A stretch of 64,000 nucleotides of DNA from CBDHCC01 sp965261015 (GTDB lineage Bacteria; Pseudomonadota; Alphaproteobacteria; Sphingomonadales; Sphingomonadaceae): positions 1,116,001 to 1,180,000 of the forward strand of contig CBDHCC010000001.1 of NCBI GenBank assembly GCA_965261015.1. Direction: 5' to 3'. The stretch's first letter is position 1; each line of letters opens with the position of its first letter. This document shows positions 41,291 to 50,123 of this stretch, piece after piece. Both the position numbers and the translations under genes were made by a program. The notes under the pieces are model-generated. The model was not told the origin of the DNA. It ran no database searches and worked only from the letters and a program-made list of their open reading frames with translations.

Positions 41291-42928
41291 ATGAAATCAG
41301 ACAATCAGCTTCAGTTCCTGGCCCTCGGTGGGTCGGGTGAAATCGGTATGAACGTCAATCTGTACGGCACCCAGGGCAAATGGGTGATGGTGGATTGCGG
41401 GATGACCTTCTCCAACGGCGAATATCCGGGCGTGGACCTTGTCCTGCCCGATCTGTCGTTCATCGAGGATCGCATCGATGACCTGGTCGGCATCGTGCTG
41501 ACCCACGGGCATGAGGACCATATTGGCGCTCTGCGCTATTTCGCGGACGAGCTGGACGTTCCGCTCTATGCGACGCCGTTCACCGCGGGACTGATCGCGG
41601 AGAAGCTGAAGGAAGACGGATCGCTCGACACCGTCGAGCTGAATGTCGTCGATGTCGGCGGGCAGGTCGACCTTGGCCCTTTCCGGATCACCTTCGTGCC
41701 GCTCGCCCATTCGATCCCGGAAGCCAACGCGCTCAAGATCGAGACGAAAGCCGGCACGGTCTTCCACACCGGCGACTGGAAAGTCGACGGAGAGGCCCTT
41801 CTGGGCGACCCGACCACCCCGGCGGAACTGCGCGCGATCGGAGACGCCGGCGTGTTGGCGCTGGTGTGTGACTCCACCAATGTCTTCAACACCGAAGCGT
41901 CGGGCACGGAGCAGTCCGTCCGCGCCGGGCTGGAGGAGCGGGTCCGCGCCGCCAAGGGCCGGGTCGTGGTGACCACCTTCGCGTCGAACGCGATGCGGTT
42001 GCACACGCTGGGTGAGGTCGCGCGCGCGACCGGGCGCAAGGTGTGCGTGGCGGGTCGCTCTCTCGATCGGATCCTGCGCGTGGCGAAGGCGACCGGCTAT
42101 TTGCGCTCCTTTCCCGAGCCGGTGAGCTGGGACGCGGCGATGGACCTGCCGCCGGCCAAGGTGCTGATCGTGGCGACCGGTGGCCAGGGCGAGCCGCGGG
42201 CCGCGCTGGGCCGGATGGCGGAGGGGACCCACCCGATCAAGCTGGATCGTGGCGACACCGTCCTGTTTTCCGCGCGCCAGATTCCGGGCAACGAGAACGC
42301 CGTCGCGCGCATCCAGAATCTGCTGGCCGCGCAGGGCGTGGAGATGGTGACGGATCGGCAGGCGAACATCCACGTCTCCGGCCATCCCGGCCGTCCCGAA
42401 TTGAAGGCCATGTACGACGCGATCCGTCCCACGGTCCTGGTCCCCGTGCACGGGGAACGGCGCCACCTGGAGGAACAGGCGCGCTTCGCCGCCGAGTGCG
42501 GGATTCCGAACACGGTCGTGCAGGTGAGCGGCCAGACTGTCCGTCTGGCACCGGGCACGCCCAAGATCGTGGGCAACGAGCGGGTCGGTCGGCTGGTTGT
42601 CGACGGCGATGTGATTCTGCCCGCCGACGGCACGACGATTCACGAGCGTCGCCGGATCGCGGAACGTGGCCAGATCTCCGTGGCGCTGGCCGTGGACAAA
42701 TCCGGGCGGCTGGCCAGTCAACCGGCGATTCGGATGCAGGGCGTGCCCCTGGAAGAGGACCGCGACGACTTTCTGGACGAAGCGGGGGAGGACGTGCAGC
42801 GAACGGTCGGCAAGGGCCGCCTGCCCGCCAAGGAGCTTTCCGAAAAGGTGCGGATGTCCGTTCGCCGCACGGCCACGCGCTGGACCGGGAAGAAGCCGAT
42901 CGTCGACGTGATGGTGCTGGAGGTCTGA
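41291..42928 (+). CDS. rnj: Ribonuclease J
   Basis: This 545-residue metallo-beta-lactamase/beta-CASP ribonuclease matures and degrades RNA (5' exonuclease and endonuclease). LTHGHEDHIGALRYFADEL is the zinc-binding H-x-H-x-D-H motif. HTGDWKVDG and VCDSTNVFNTEASGTEQSVR follow. The beta-CASP part has VCVAGRSLDRILRVAKATGY, VLIVATGGQGEPRAALGRMA and the IHVSGHPGRPELKAMYDAIR motif then PTVLVPVHGERRHL. Length is typical of RNase J. Six bases separate it from coaX and seven from the DUF1467 gene. Confidence 0.94.
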   Translation: MKSDNQLQFLALGGSGEIGMNVNLYGTQGKWVMVDCGMTFSNGEYPGVDLVLPDLSFIEDRIDDLVGIVLTHGHEDHIGALRYFADELDVPLYATPFTAGLIAEKLKEDGSLDTVELNVVDVGGQVDLGPFRITFVPLAHSIPEANALKIETKAGTVFHTGDWKVDGEALLGDPTTPAELRAIGDAGVLALVCDSTNVFNTEASGTEQSVRAGLEERVRAAKGRVVVTTFASNAMRLHTLGEVARATGRKVCVAGRSLDRILRVAKATGYLRSFPEPVSWDAAMDLPPAKVLIVATGGQGEPRAALGRMAEGTHPIKLDRGDTVLFSARQIPGNENAVARIQNLLAAQGVEMVTDRQANIHVSGHPGRPELKAMYDAIRPTVLVPVHGERRHLEEQARFAAECGIPNTVVQVSGQTVRLAPGTPKIVGNERVGRLVVDGDVILPADGTTIHERRRIAERGQISVALAVDKSGRLASQPAIRMQGVPLEEDRDDFLDEAGEDVQRTVGKGRLPAKELSEKVRMSVRRTATRWTGKKPIVDVMVLEV

Positions 42929-42935
42929 TCCACCG

Positions 42936-43220
42936 GTGGGCACGGCGAGCGATATTGCGGTGTTCGCCCTTGTCTGGGTGATGTGCGCGTTCATCGTGCT
43001 ACCGTTCGGCGTGCGGTCGCACCACGAGGCTGGGGAGGACCTGCTGCCGGGGCAGGATCACGGCGCACCGGTCGAGTTCCAGCCGCTGCGCGTGGCCGGC
43101 TGGACCACCGCCATGGCGATCGTGCTCTTCAGCCTCTGGTATCTGAACTATGTGAATGGCTGGCTCGATGCTGGCCAGATCGGCTTTCTGGGCGCGCCGC
43201 TGGATCTGGACGCGTTGTAA
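42936..43220 (+). CDS. DUF1467 family membrane protein
   Basis: This 94-residue protein has two membrane helices (DIAVFALVWVMCAFIVLPFG and WTTAMAIVLFSLWYLNYVNG) around a polar loop with GVRSHHEAGEDLLPGQDHGA then PVEF. This is the DUF1467 signature, found mainly in alphaproteobacteria, function unknown. Start is GTG at 42936. It is the last gene of birA-coaX-rnj-DUF1467. A hairpin that overlaps the opposing gene's stop follows at 43227. Confidence 0.85.
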   Translation: MGTASDIAVFALVWVMCAFIVLPFGVRSHHEAGEDLLPGQDHGAPVEFQPLRVAGWTTAMAIVLFSLWYLNYVNGWLDAGQIGFLGAPLDLDAL

Positions 43221-43226
43221 GGACCC

Positions 43227-43253
43227 GCTGGCGACCGCCCTCAGTCGCGCAGC
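43227..43253. terminator. Possible bidirectional hairpin between convergent genes
   Basis: GCTG-GCGAC and GTCGC-G-CAGC form a nine-pair stem with one bulged G and an eight-base loop, between the DUF1467 stop and the end of the coiled-coil gene, covering the latter's stop codon (43241-43243). There is no T run on either strand. Confidence 0.3.
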
Positions 43254-45499
43254 CGTTCGATGGCTTGTGCCAGGGCGACATACAGCTTTCCGTTGTCGGA
43301 AGAGAGCAGGGTCACCGCCATGGGTGCGCCGTTGGCGTCCGCAAGGACGGTGCGCAGCAGCGCCTCGAAATCGTGGATGTAGCGGTTCACCTGGCCACGG
43401 AACTCCCCGTCCTCCTCGTAGGTCCGCAGGATCTCGCGCGCTTCGCCAGCATCCAGCAGCCGAACCGCGCGGCGGGTGAACGCCCCCCGATCACCTTTCA
43501 GATAAGCGGCCCAGGCCGTGTCGGACACGTCGTTCGACAGCACCTTGGCCACGTCGATCGCAGCGGAATTCAGCGCTTCGAGCAGCAGGGCCACCCGGCG
43601 GGAGAAGCCGGCTTCTCCCTCCTGTCGGACCAGCGCCAGCACGCCGTCGCCGCGTTCGGCGATCCGACGTCCGGTGTCTTCGATTCGCTGGAGTTCGTCT
43701 TGCAATTGGCCCGCGGCGCGCTGAACCGTTTCCACCGCCTCCGCCGCGACGGTCGATGCGATCTCCGCTTGCCGGCGCAGGGTGTCGTCCACCGCCTCCG
43801 CCAGCGGGCCAGTCACCTCCGCCTCCATCCGCTCGCGCGCCGGTGCGATGGCCTCGTCCACAGCGCGCGCGGCCGCGTCTCCCAGAGTGTCCGCCGCCTC
43901 GCGGGCTTGGGCCAGAGCGGTGGCCAGCCGTGGCACTCGCTGGGTCTCGAGGTCGGCGAGTTCCGTTGCGGTGGCGGAGGCGACCGCGTGAAGGCCGTCG
44001 ATTTGCTCCCGCGCGGCGCTCAGCCGCCCATCCAGCGCGCCCAGCGCGATCTCCGCCTGCTCGCGGTCCGAGGCGAGCGACGAGCCCGAGGCGGCGATCC
44101 GCAGCGCGGCCTCCTCGGTCAGCGCGTGGAACCGTTCGAGCTCCGGCATGGCGAGTGCGAGCCGCTCGAACCCCTCTCCGGCCGAACGCTCGAAGCGGCC
44201 GAAGCTGGCGGGCAACGTCTCGTCCAGCTCGCGCGCGGCGGCGTCGAGCGCTCCCAGCAACGACTCCGCCCGGCCAAGCGCGAAGGTCATCGCCTCGTCT
44301 CCGGCACCGATCCGGGTGTTGAGGCCATCCGCCTGTTCGTCCATCCGGCGCAGCGCCGCCTGGAACCGCTCGGCATCCTGGGCCGACCGCTCGCGCAGAT
44401 CGGCCAAGGTGTCGCCGAGCGCGACCACGCGCTGGTCCAGCGCCGCCACCTGTTCCTCCACCTGGATGTCGCCCGCCGCGATGCGGTCGGCCACGGCCCT
44501 CAGCCGCTCGTCCAGGAAGTCGAGTCGTGCCGCCATCTGGGCGGTGGCGCGGTCGTTCGCCTCGTCAAGCGCGCGCGCGGCCTCCTCGACATTGGCCGAC
44601 ATTGCCGCACCGCGTTCGGTGATCCGGCCCGCCGCGCGCTCCAGGGCGACCTCCGACCGCTCGACCAGCTGATCCAGGGCGGTGTTCGCCGCATCGGCGG
44701 TGCCGGTCAGACGCTCGCCGGCCGCCTCGCCCGCATCGACCAGCTGCGTCAGCTGGGCCGTCAGTCGGGTCGCGGCGGCGGACGCCAGTTCGTCGGCCTC
44801 CATCGCGCGGTGGCGCAACAGGCCGACCTGTGCGTCCAGGGCGTTCGCCCCTTCGTGCGCCGTCAGTCCGGCGTCGCGCAGGCTGCCGACCAGCTCCCGC
44901 GTCTTGGCTTCGGCCCGGGGTAGGCCGACCAGCACGGCGGCCAGGTCCCGCCGGGCCGCCGCGGCGACTGTGTCGAGGCGGTCCAGCCGCTCGTCCATCG
45001 CCGCCAACCCGCGATCCAGGGCACCCGACAGCACCGCGCCGCGGTCCTCCAGGCCCGCGCTGAGGCGATGCCAGCGGTCCGCGCGCTCCTCCAACTGGTC
45101 CGATCCGTCGCGCACCCGGGCGGTAAAACCCGCGGCCGCCCGGTCGAGGCGTTCGGCCACTGTGGTGGCGAAGAGCTGCGCTGTCGCGATCTGGCGCTCC
45201 GCGGCCGCCTGGGACCGTCGTAGGATGCGCCACAGTTGTACCGCGAGCACCAGGGGCACGAGTGCCGCGCCGATCGGCAGCAGCAGGCTGGCCGGATCGG
45301 CGGAGTCGCGCGCGATGCCGCCGATCGCCCAGCCGGCGAACGCAAGCCAGGCCAGCGCCGCCAGACCGACGACGGCGATCGCCAGCGTGCGCGGCCACGC
45401 GACCGAGATGGCCGGGGCGGGTTCGAGGGCGCTGTCGTCCTCGATCCACTCCACAGCGTCGTCCTGCGATGCGGAGGGGGTCCGCCAGCCTTCGATCAT
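43241..45499 (-). CDS. Large membrane-anchored coiled-coil protein (possible TipN-like polarity factor)
   Basis: This protein of about 752 residues has two adjacent N-terminal membrane helices (about 35-55 and 68-85). A very long coiled coil of about 550 residues follows, rich in Ala, Glu, Arg and Leu (for example RLDRLDTVAAAARRDLAAVL). A conserved-looking C-terminal domain has SDTAWAAYLKGDRGAFTRRA, VNRYIHDFEALLRTVLA and SSDNGKLYVALAQAIERLRD. Two helices plus a long coiled coil is the architecture of the alphaproteobacterial polarity protein TipN, and similar proteins are common here; I cannot confirm orthology. The start is the ATG at 45499; a GTG at 45517 would add six residues. Confidence 0.75.
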   Translation of the reverse strand: MIEGWRTPSASQDDAVEWIEDDSALEPAPAISVAWPRTLAIAVVGLAALAWLAFAGWAIGGIARDSADPASLLLPIGAALVPLVLAVQLWRILRRSQAAAERQIATAQLFATTVAERLDRAAAGFTARVRDGSDQLEERADRWHRLSAGLEDRGAVLSGALDRGLAAMDERLDRLDTVAAAARRDLAAVLVGLPRAEAKTRELVGSLRDAGLTAHEGANALDAQVGLLRHRAMEADELASAAATRLTAQLTQLVDAGEAAGERLTGTADAANTALDQLVERSEVALERAAGRITERGAAMSANVEEAARALDEANDRATAQMAARLDFLDERLRAVADRIAAGDIQVEEQVAALDQRVVALGDTLADLRERSAQDAERFQAALRRMDEQADGLNTRIGAGDEAMTFALGRAESLLGALDAAARELDETLPASFGRFERSAGEGFERLALAMPELERFHALTEEAALRIAASGSSLASDREQAEIALGALDGRLSAAREQIDGLHAVASATATELADLETQRVPRLATALAQAREAADTLGDAAARAVDEAIAPARERMEAEVTGPLAEAVDDTLRRQAEIASTVAAEAVETVQRAAGQLQDELQRIEDTGRRIAERGDGVLALVRQEGEAGFSRRVALLLEALNSAAIDVAKVLSNDVSDTAWAAYLKGDRGAFTRRAVRLLDAGEAREILRTYEEDGEFRGQVNRYIHDFEALLRTVLADANGAPMAVTLLSSDNGKLYVALAQAIERLRD

Positions 45500-45611
45500 G
45501 TTCACGCCGCGTCCCACCTTCTCTCAGCCGAGCGGAACGTTAACCTCAACCCGTCGAGCGCGATAGTGCGCGCGGTGGCGCCGGTCGGCATCGGGGCGTA
45601 GGCGGGGGCGC

Positions 45612-46760
45612 GTGACCGCCCGCTACGCTCTCCTCCCGCTCGTCAGCACGCTGCACCATCGCTCGGACGCGGGCGCGCTCGGCTCGGCGGCTTTGGGGGA
45701 AAGCGTGCTGGAGCGGCAACTCCGGCTGCTGCGCGCGAGCGGGCACGATCGGATCGTGGCGCTGTTGCCGGAGGGCGCGTTGCGGCCGCCGGCCCTGCTT
45801 GTCGGACCGGACCTCGTCGTGGCGACGTCGGGTCGAGAGGCCGCGGCGCGCCTGGCGGACGTGGACCACGTCCTTATGCTGGGTCACGGGGTCGTCGCGG
45901 ATCGGTCGGTGCTGGACGGCTTGCGACGGCACGACGCCGCGGTGGCGACACGACCGCCGGCCGCCGGCTGGGAACGGATCGACGGCGACGAGCACTGGGC
46001 CGGCGTCCTGATCCTGCCGGGAGCGAGCGCGCGCGCCGTTCTTGAGGGGCTGGGGGACTGGGACGCACAGGCCACGCTCCTGCGGCGCGCCGTGCAGGAT
46101 GGCGTTCCCCGGCTGGCGATTCCTTCCGATAAGGTCGCGCACGGCTTCGCCGAAGGCGGCCTGATCCGCTTGCTGCAGGAGCGCGCCCATCGGCGATTGG
46201 CGCGCGACGACGGGATGACGAGCGTTCCGGCACAGGTGCTGTTGCGCCGTGCGGCCCGGTCCGTCGCCGACGCTCTGGCCCGGCCGGTTCCGGTCAGCGA
46301 TGCGGCGGTGGTCCTGCCGGCGGTCGCGGCTCTGGCGGCGGGCGCGTCGGGTCGCCCGGTGCTGGCGGGATTGCTGATGCTGGGAACGGTGCTCGCCGGC
46401 GGCGCGGCCTCGGCGGTCCGCCGGCTGGCGGATCGTCCGATCCGTCGTGTCCTCCTCGGAGTCTCCGCGGTGGTGGCGCTCGTGCCGCTGCTCTGCGCCG
46501 TGGCAAGCAGCCAGGCCGTTCTGCTGCCTGTGCTGCTTTGGGCGGGAGGGCTGCTGGGCGTCTTGGGCCTGGTCACTCGCCGCGGCCTTCCCGCGGTCCT
46601 GCGACTGGACGCCCTTGCCGGCCTTTTCACGGTCCTGTCGGCACTGTGCGATCCAGTCGTGGCGCTCGCGGGGATCGCACTGGCCGTGGCGGCGTGCCGT
46701 GTTTCTCGCCGGCCGGTTCGGGCGCGCCTGCGTCGCCTTTGGGCCGATGGCCGGGCTTAG
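45612..46760 (+). CDS. Hypothetical protein: nucleotidyltransferase-like N-terminus plus membrane domain
   Basis: This 382-residue protein starts with GTG at 45612. Residues 1-210 look like an alpha/beta domain resembling sugar nucleotidyltransferases: YALLPLVSTLHHRSDAGALG, VLERQLRLLRASGHDRIVAL, VDHVLMLGHGVVADRSVLDG. The G-rich nucleotide loop of active enzymes is not evident, so it may be degenerate. Residues 220-370 hold four to six hydrophobic helices, including AAVVLPAVAALAAGASG and AVVALVPLLCAVASSQAV. I do not recognise the family. It is first in a three-gene plus-strand set with the helical protein at 46797 and the kinase-like gene. Confidence 0.6.
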   Translation: MTARYALLPLVSTLHHRSDAGALGSAALGESVLERQLRLLRASGHDRIVALLPEGALRPPALLVGPDLVVATSGREAAARLADVDHVLMLGHGVVADRSVLDGLRRHDAAVATRPPAAGWERIDGDEHWAGVLILPGASARAVLEGLGDWDAQATLLRRAVQDGVPRLAIPSDKVAHGFAEGGLIRLLQERAHRRLARDDGMTSVPAQVLLRRAARSVADALARPVPVSDAAVVLPAVAALAAGASGRPVLAGLLMLGTVLAGGAASAVRRLADRPIRRVLLGVSAVVALVPLLCAVASSQAVLLPVLLWAGGLLGVLGLVTRRGLPAVLRLDALAGLFTVLSALCDPVVALAGIALAVAACRVSRRPVRARLRRLWADGRA

Positions 46761-46796
46761 CCGCGTCTTAACCATGTCGACGCTATCGGCGAGGCG

Positions 46797-47765
46797 ATGA
46801 CGCCCAGCGATCCGCCTGTGCCGCCCGCCAACGCTCCGGCACCCGGCCTCCCCGCGCGGGTGCGTCGTGCGGCGGAGCGGGCGGCCCGGTGGCAGGCGCA
46901 CACCCTGGCGGACCTGAGCTGGTCCGACGCGGATCGGATGCCGGACGCGGTGCGCGCGGCCGCCGTGCGGCTGCTCGACGAGCAGGTGGCCGCGATCGTG
47001 AGGCGCCTTTCGGACGCACTCCCGATCGCGCCTGATGCGGGCGCACGAACGGCCGCGCTTCTTCGGGAGGCCGGGGGGCCGGAGCGCGACGCGCTGGCCG
47101 CGGCCCTGTCGCACGCTCGGCGGGAGTGGCTTGGGGAACGGCTGATGTTCGCGACCCGTGCGATCGGCGCGCCCGATCCCCTGATTGGGGTGGGCGAGTC
47201 GGATAGCTCGGTCGCGGCGCTGGCGCGCGAACTGGCGACGGCGAACGGCGAAGGCGCGCCACTCTGTTTGCCCGCGCAAACCGCCCACGACCTCGCCTGG
47301 ACGGTCGCCGCGGCGCTGAGGGTGATCGTCGCGTCTGACCGCGACCTGCACCCGCACGACGACGAGGCGCTGCGGGAGGGCGTGGACGACTGGTTGCGCG
47401 CGCACGACGAAGGTGCGGGGTCCGGGTCCCTGGCCCGCCGCCTCGCCCGGGCGGTCTCGCCGCGCCAGGTCGGCGCTTGCGACGCCCTGTTGAGCGCGCA
47501 GGTCGCCCTCTTTGCGGAGCTGGTCGCCGATCGGTCGGGCGGAGAGGCGGAGCGGGTGGAGGAGTGGCTGTTCGCGCCCGATCCCTTGCCGATCGCCGTC
47601 GCGATGCGCGCTGCCGGCGAGGGGGCGGCCGCCATCGGCGGCGCGCTGGCCGTGGTCGCGCAGTCCCTGGGACGCCGCATCGACGGCGTTGTGCAGGCCG
47701 TCGACGCACTGCATGGGCTGACGGCCGACGGCGCGCGCGATCTGATGGCGGAGGCCGGCGCATGA
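46797..47765 (+). CDS. Helical hypothetical protein next to the kinase-like gene
   Basis: This 322-residue cytosolic protein is predicted to be all helical and Ala/Arg/Asp-rich. Examples are VRRAAERAARWQAHTLADLS, DAVRAAAVRLLDEQVAAIVR and DLAWTVAAALRVIVASDRDL. Its repeated helical pairs recall DUF2336-type repeat proteins, which often sit beside signalling genes in alphaproteobacteria, but I cannot assign it with confidence. It has no Cys-rich or catalytic motif. The start is ATG at 46797, 36 bases after the previous gene; the kinase-like gene overlaps its end by four bases (ATGA), so they are probably partners. Confidence 0.6.
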   Translation: MTPSDPPVPPANAPAPGLPARVRRAAERAARWQAHTLADLSWSDADRMPDAVRAAAVRLLDEQVAAIVRRLSDALPIAPDAGARTAALLREAGGPERDALAAALSHARREWLGERLMFATRAIGAPDPLIGVGESDSSVAALARELATANGEGAPLCLPAQTAHDLAWTVAAALRVIVASDRDLHPHDDEALREGVDDWLRAHDEGAGSGSLARRLARAVSPRQVGACDALLSAQVALFAELVADRSGGEAERVEEWLFAPDPLPIAVAMRAAGEGAAAIGGALAVVAQSLGRRIDGVVQAVDALHGLTADGARDLMAEAGA

Positions 47766-48757
47766 CCGGCCCAGTGAACGCCAGGCTGGACGCGGACGAC
47801 CGGCTGGTCGAGACCGACGCGGCGCTTGCCCGCCTGAACGCCGCCGCGGGAGCCGAGGACGACGCGCTCGTGCTGATCCCGCTGCTGACCGTGGCGCGGC
47901 TGGCGCGCCGGCTTGGGACGCTGATCGCGCGTCCGGTGTTGCTGGCGGACGATGACGAGGATGTGGAACTGTGGGTGCGCGCGCAGCCGGAGGCGAATGG
48001 AGCGGTGCGCCTGACACTGGCCGAGTGGCGGAGCCGCCCGGCCCGACCGCCGCGCGAACCCGTCGAGCCGGCGCAGGACGGGGCGGGGGCTCTGTTGCCG
48101 CCCGATCTCGCTGGCCCGTTGCGACGTGCGCTGGATCGCCCGATCCGCGGCATCGTGGCGACCGCCGAGAGCCTGCGCGCCGTCGGCGGCGACGAGGTCC
48201 CGCAGACCTATCGCGACTATGCGCGCGACATCGCGAATGCCGGGCGTCACCTGCAGGCGCTGCTGGACGATCTCGTCACCCTGAACGGCGTGGAGGACGA
48301 TCCGCCGATCGCCGCGGACCGGATCGATCTGGCGGACGTGGCGCGCCGAGCCGCGGACCTGCTGACGGTCCGCGCCGCGCGTGCCGGAATGACGGTGGAG
48401 GTCCCGGCCGGCCCCGCCTGGGCGTTGGGTGACTTTCGTCGCGCCTTGCAGGTGGCGGTCAACCTGATCGGCAACGCAATCAGCCACGCACCGGACGACA
48501 CGACCGTCCGGGTCACCTGCTCGGCCAACCACGCAGCCACCACGCTCAGCGTCGAGGACGAGGGTCCAGGGGTGCAGGAAGAAGAGCGGGAGCGGGTGTT
48601 TGAGCGTTTCGTGCGGCTGAACCCCGGCGACACGCCAGGCAGCGGCCTGGGCCTTTATATCTCCCGCCGCCTTGCCCGCGCGATGGACGGTGACGTGGTG
48701 GTGGGTGCGGCGGACGGCGGCGGCGCGCGCTTCGTCTTGCGCCTGCCGGCCGCCTGA
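47762..48757 (+). CDS. Cytosolic histidine-kinase-like protein lacking the acceptor His
   Basis: This 331-residue protein has no membrane segment. Residues 1-100 are a possible PAS-like start (RLDADDRLVETDAALARLNA). A HisKA-like helix pair lies at about 115-180. The HATPase domain at about 215-330 is intact: NLIGNAISHAPDD (N box), VEDEGPGVQEEERERVFERF (G1/F) and GSGLGLYISRRLARAMDGDV (G2). In the dimerisation helix the expected H-E-L-R-x-P is RALDRP (residues about 121-126 in PLRRALDRPIRGIV), so the phospho-acceptor His is Arg. It may be an unconventional kinase or a pseudokinase sensor. ATG at 47762 overlaps the upstream gene. Confidence 0.8.
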   Translation: MTGPVNARLDADDRLVETDAALARLNAAAGAEDDALVLIPLLTVARLARRLGTLIARPVLLADDDEDVELWVRAQPEANGAVRLTLAEWRSRPARPPREPVEPAQDGAGALLPPDLAGPLRRALDRPIRGIVATAESLRAVGGDEVPQTYRDYARDIANAGRHLQALLDDLVTLNGVEDDPPIAADRIDLADVARRAADLLTVRAARAGMTVEVPAGPAWALGDFRRALQVAVNLIGNAISHAPDDTTVRVTCSANHAATTLSVEDEGPGVQEEERERVFERFVRLNPGDTPGSGLGLYISRRLARAMDGDVVVGAADGGGARFVLRLPAA

Positions 48758-48760
48758 CCG

Positions 48761-50047
48761 TCAGCTTCGCTTGGCCAGCTCTACATAGTCGCGCCGGTTC
48801 TCGCCGACATAGAGCTGGCGAGGCCGACCGATCTTCTGCCCGGGTTCCGAAATCATCTCGTTCCACTGGGCCACCCAGCCCACCGTCCGGGCGAGCGCGA
48901 ACAGCGCCGTGAACATGGACGTGGGAAAACCCATCGCCGACAGGATGATGCCGGAATAGAAGTCGACATTGGGGAACAGCTTCTTTTCGATAAAGTAATC
49001 GTCCTTCAGCGCCAGCTCCTCCAGCTGCAACGCCACGTCGAAGACTGGGTCCGAGACTTTCAGGCTGTCAAACACCTCGCGGACGGTCTTCTGCATCACG
49101 GTCGCGCGCGGATCGTGATTTTTATAGACCCGGTGGCCGAACCCCATCAGACGGAAAGGGTCGTCCTTGTCCTTCGCCCGCTCGATGAAGTGCGGGATCC
49201 GGTCCGGCGTGCCGATTTCGTGCAGCATGTTCAGCGCCGCCTCGTTCGCCCCGCCGTGCGCCGGCCCCCAAAGGCATGCGATTCCCGCCGCGATGCAGGC
49301 GAACGGATTGGCCCCGGACGACCCCGCCAGCCGCACCGTCGAAGTCGATGCGTTCTGTTCGTGGTCTGCGTGCAGGATGAAGATGCGGTCCAGGGCCTGC
49401 TCCACCACCGGGTTCACCTCGTAAGGTTCGGCCGGCACGCCGAACGTCATACGCAGGAAATTGCCGGTGTAGGACAGCGAATTGTCCGGCTGGAGGAACG
49501 GCTGGCCGATGGCGTATTTGTAGGCCATCGCCGCGATCGTCGGCATTTTGGCGATCAGCCGGTGGCTGGCGATCTCTCGCTGCTGCGGGTCCTGGATGTC
49601 CGTGCTGTCGTGGTAAAAGGCGGACAGCGCGCCGACCACGCCGCACATGATCGCCATCGGATGCGCGTCGCGGCGAAAGCCCCGATAGAGCTCGCGCAGC
49701 TGTTCGTGCACCATTGTGTGATAGGTGATCATGCAGGTGAACTTGTCGAGCTCGTCGGCCGTCGGCAGATCGCCGTGCAGCAGCAGGTACGACGTCTCCA
49801 TGAAGGTGGAGCGTTCCGACAGGTCCTGGATCGGATAGCCGCGGTGCAGCAGCACGCCCTCTTCGCCGTCGATGAAGGTGATGCGGGATTCGCACGATGC
49901 GGTCGAGGTGAAGCCCGGATCGAAGGTGAACTGGCCAGTGTCGCGATAGAGCGAGCGGATGTCGATCACGTCCGGGCCAAGCGTGCCGGACCGAACGGGA
50001 AACTGCGCGTCCCGTCCGTTTACCGTGAGGGTCGCGCTGTCGGCCAT
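48761..50047 (-). CDS. gltA: Citrate synthase (type II)
   Basis: This 428-residue enzyme condenses oxaloacetate and acetyl-CoA in the TCA cycle. FDPGFTSTASCESRITFIDG and VLLHRGYPIQDLSERSTFME are the N-terminal hallmarks of the hexameric bacterial type. Catalytic residues lie in ILHADHEQNASTSTVRLAGS (His), MGFGHRVYKNHDPRA (His) and NVDFYSGIILSAMGFP (Asp). The C-terminal GRPRQLYVGENRRDYVELAK is typical. The gene is monocistronic on the minus strand, with a good promoter just upstream; it converges with the kinase-like gene, three bases apart. Confidence 0.97.
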   Translation of the reverse strand: MADSATLTVNGRDAQFPVRSGTLGPDVIDIRSLYRDTGQFTFDPGFTSTASCESRITFIDGEEGVLLHRGYPIQDLSERSTFMETSYLLLHGDLPTADELDKFTCMITYHTMVHEQLRELYRGFRRDAHPMAIMCGVVGALSAFYHDSTDIQDPQQREIASHRLIAKMPTIAAMAYKYAIGQPFLQPDNSLSYTGNFLRMTFGVPAEPYEVNPVVEQALDRIFILHADHEQNASTSTVRLAGSSGANPFACIAAGIACLWGPAHGGANEAALNMLHEIGTPDRIPHFIERAKDKDDPFRLMGFGHRVYKNHDPRATVMQKTVREVFDSLKVSDPVFDVALQLEELALKDDYFIEKKLFPNVDFYSGIILSAMGFPTSMFTALFALARTVGWVAQWNEMISEPGQKIGRPRQLYVGENRRDYVELAKRS

Positions 50048-50083
50048 CGTCCAGGTCTCCTAGGGTTCGTGTGTCCCTCCGGG

Positions 50084-50111
50084 CTTATGCGGCGCTGCGG
50101 CAAGGCGTCAA
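50084..50111 (-). promoter_or_regulatory. Probable gltA promoter
   Basis: On the minus strand TTGACG (50111-50106) and CATAAG (50089-50084) are 16 bases apart, giving 5/6 and 4/6 matches to sigma-70 consensus. Transcription would start near 50077, about 30 bases before the gltA ATG, which has AGGAGACC upstream. The promoter sits just past the comEC stop. Confidence 0.55.
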
Positions 50112-50123
50112 GCAAGGCACCGG

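Noticed and set aside
41297..42994. 565-codon minus-strand frame opposite rnj
   Set aside because: It lies wholly opposite an obvious RNase J with metal-binding motifs and has no recognisable content.
45546..48017. 823-codon minus-strand frame opposite the three-gene kinase unit
   Set aside because: Arg/Pro/Gln-rich without domain, while the plus-strand genes show ordered HATPase motifs and overlapping starts.
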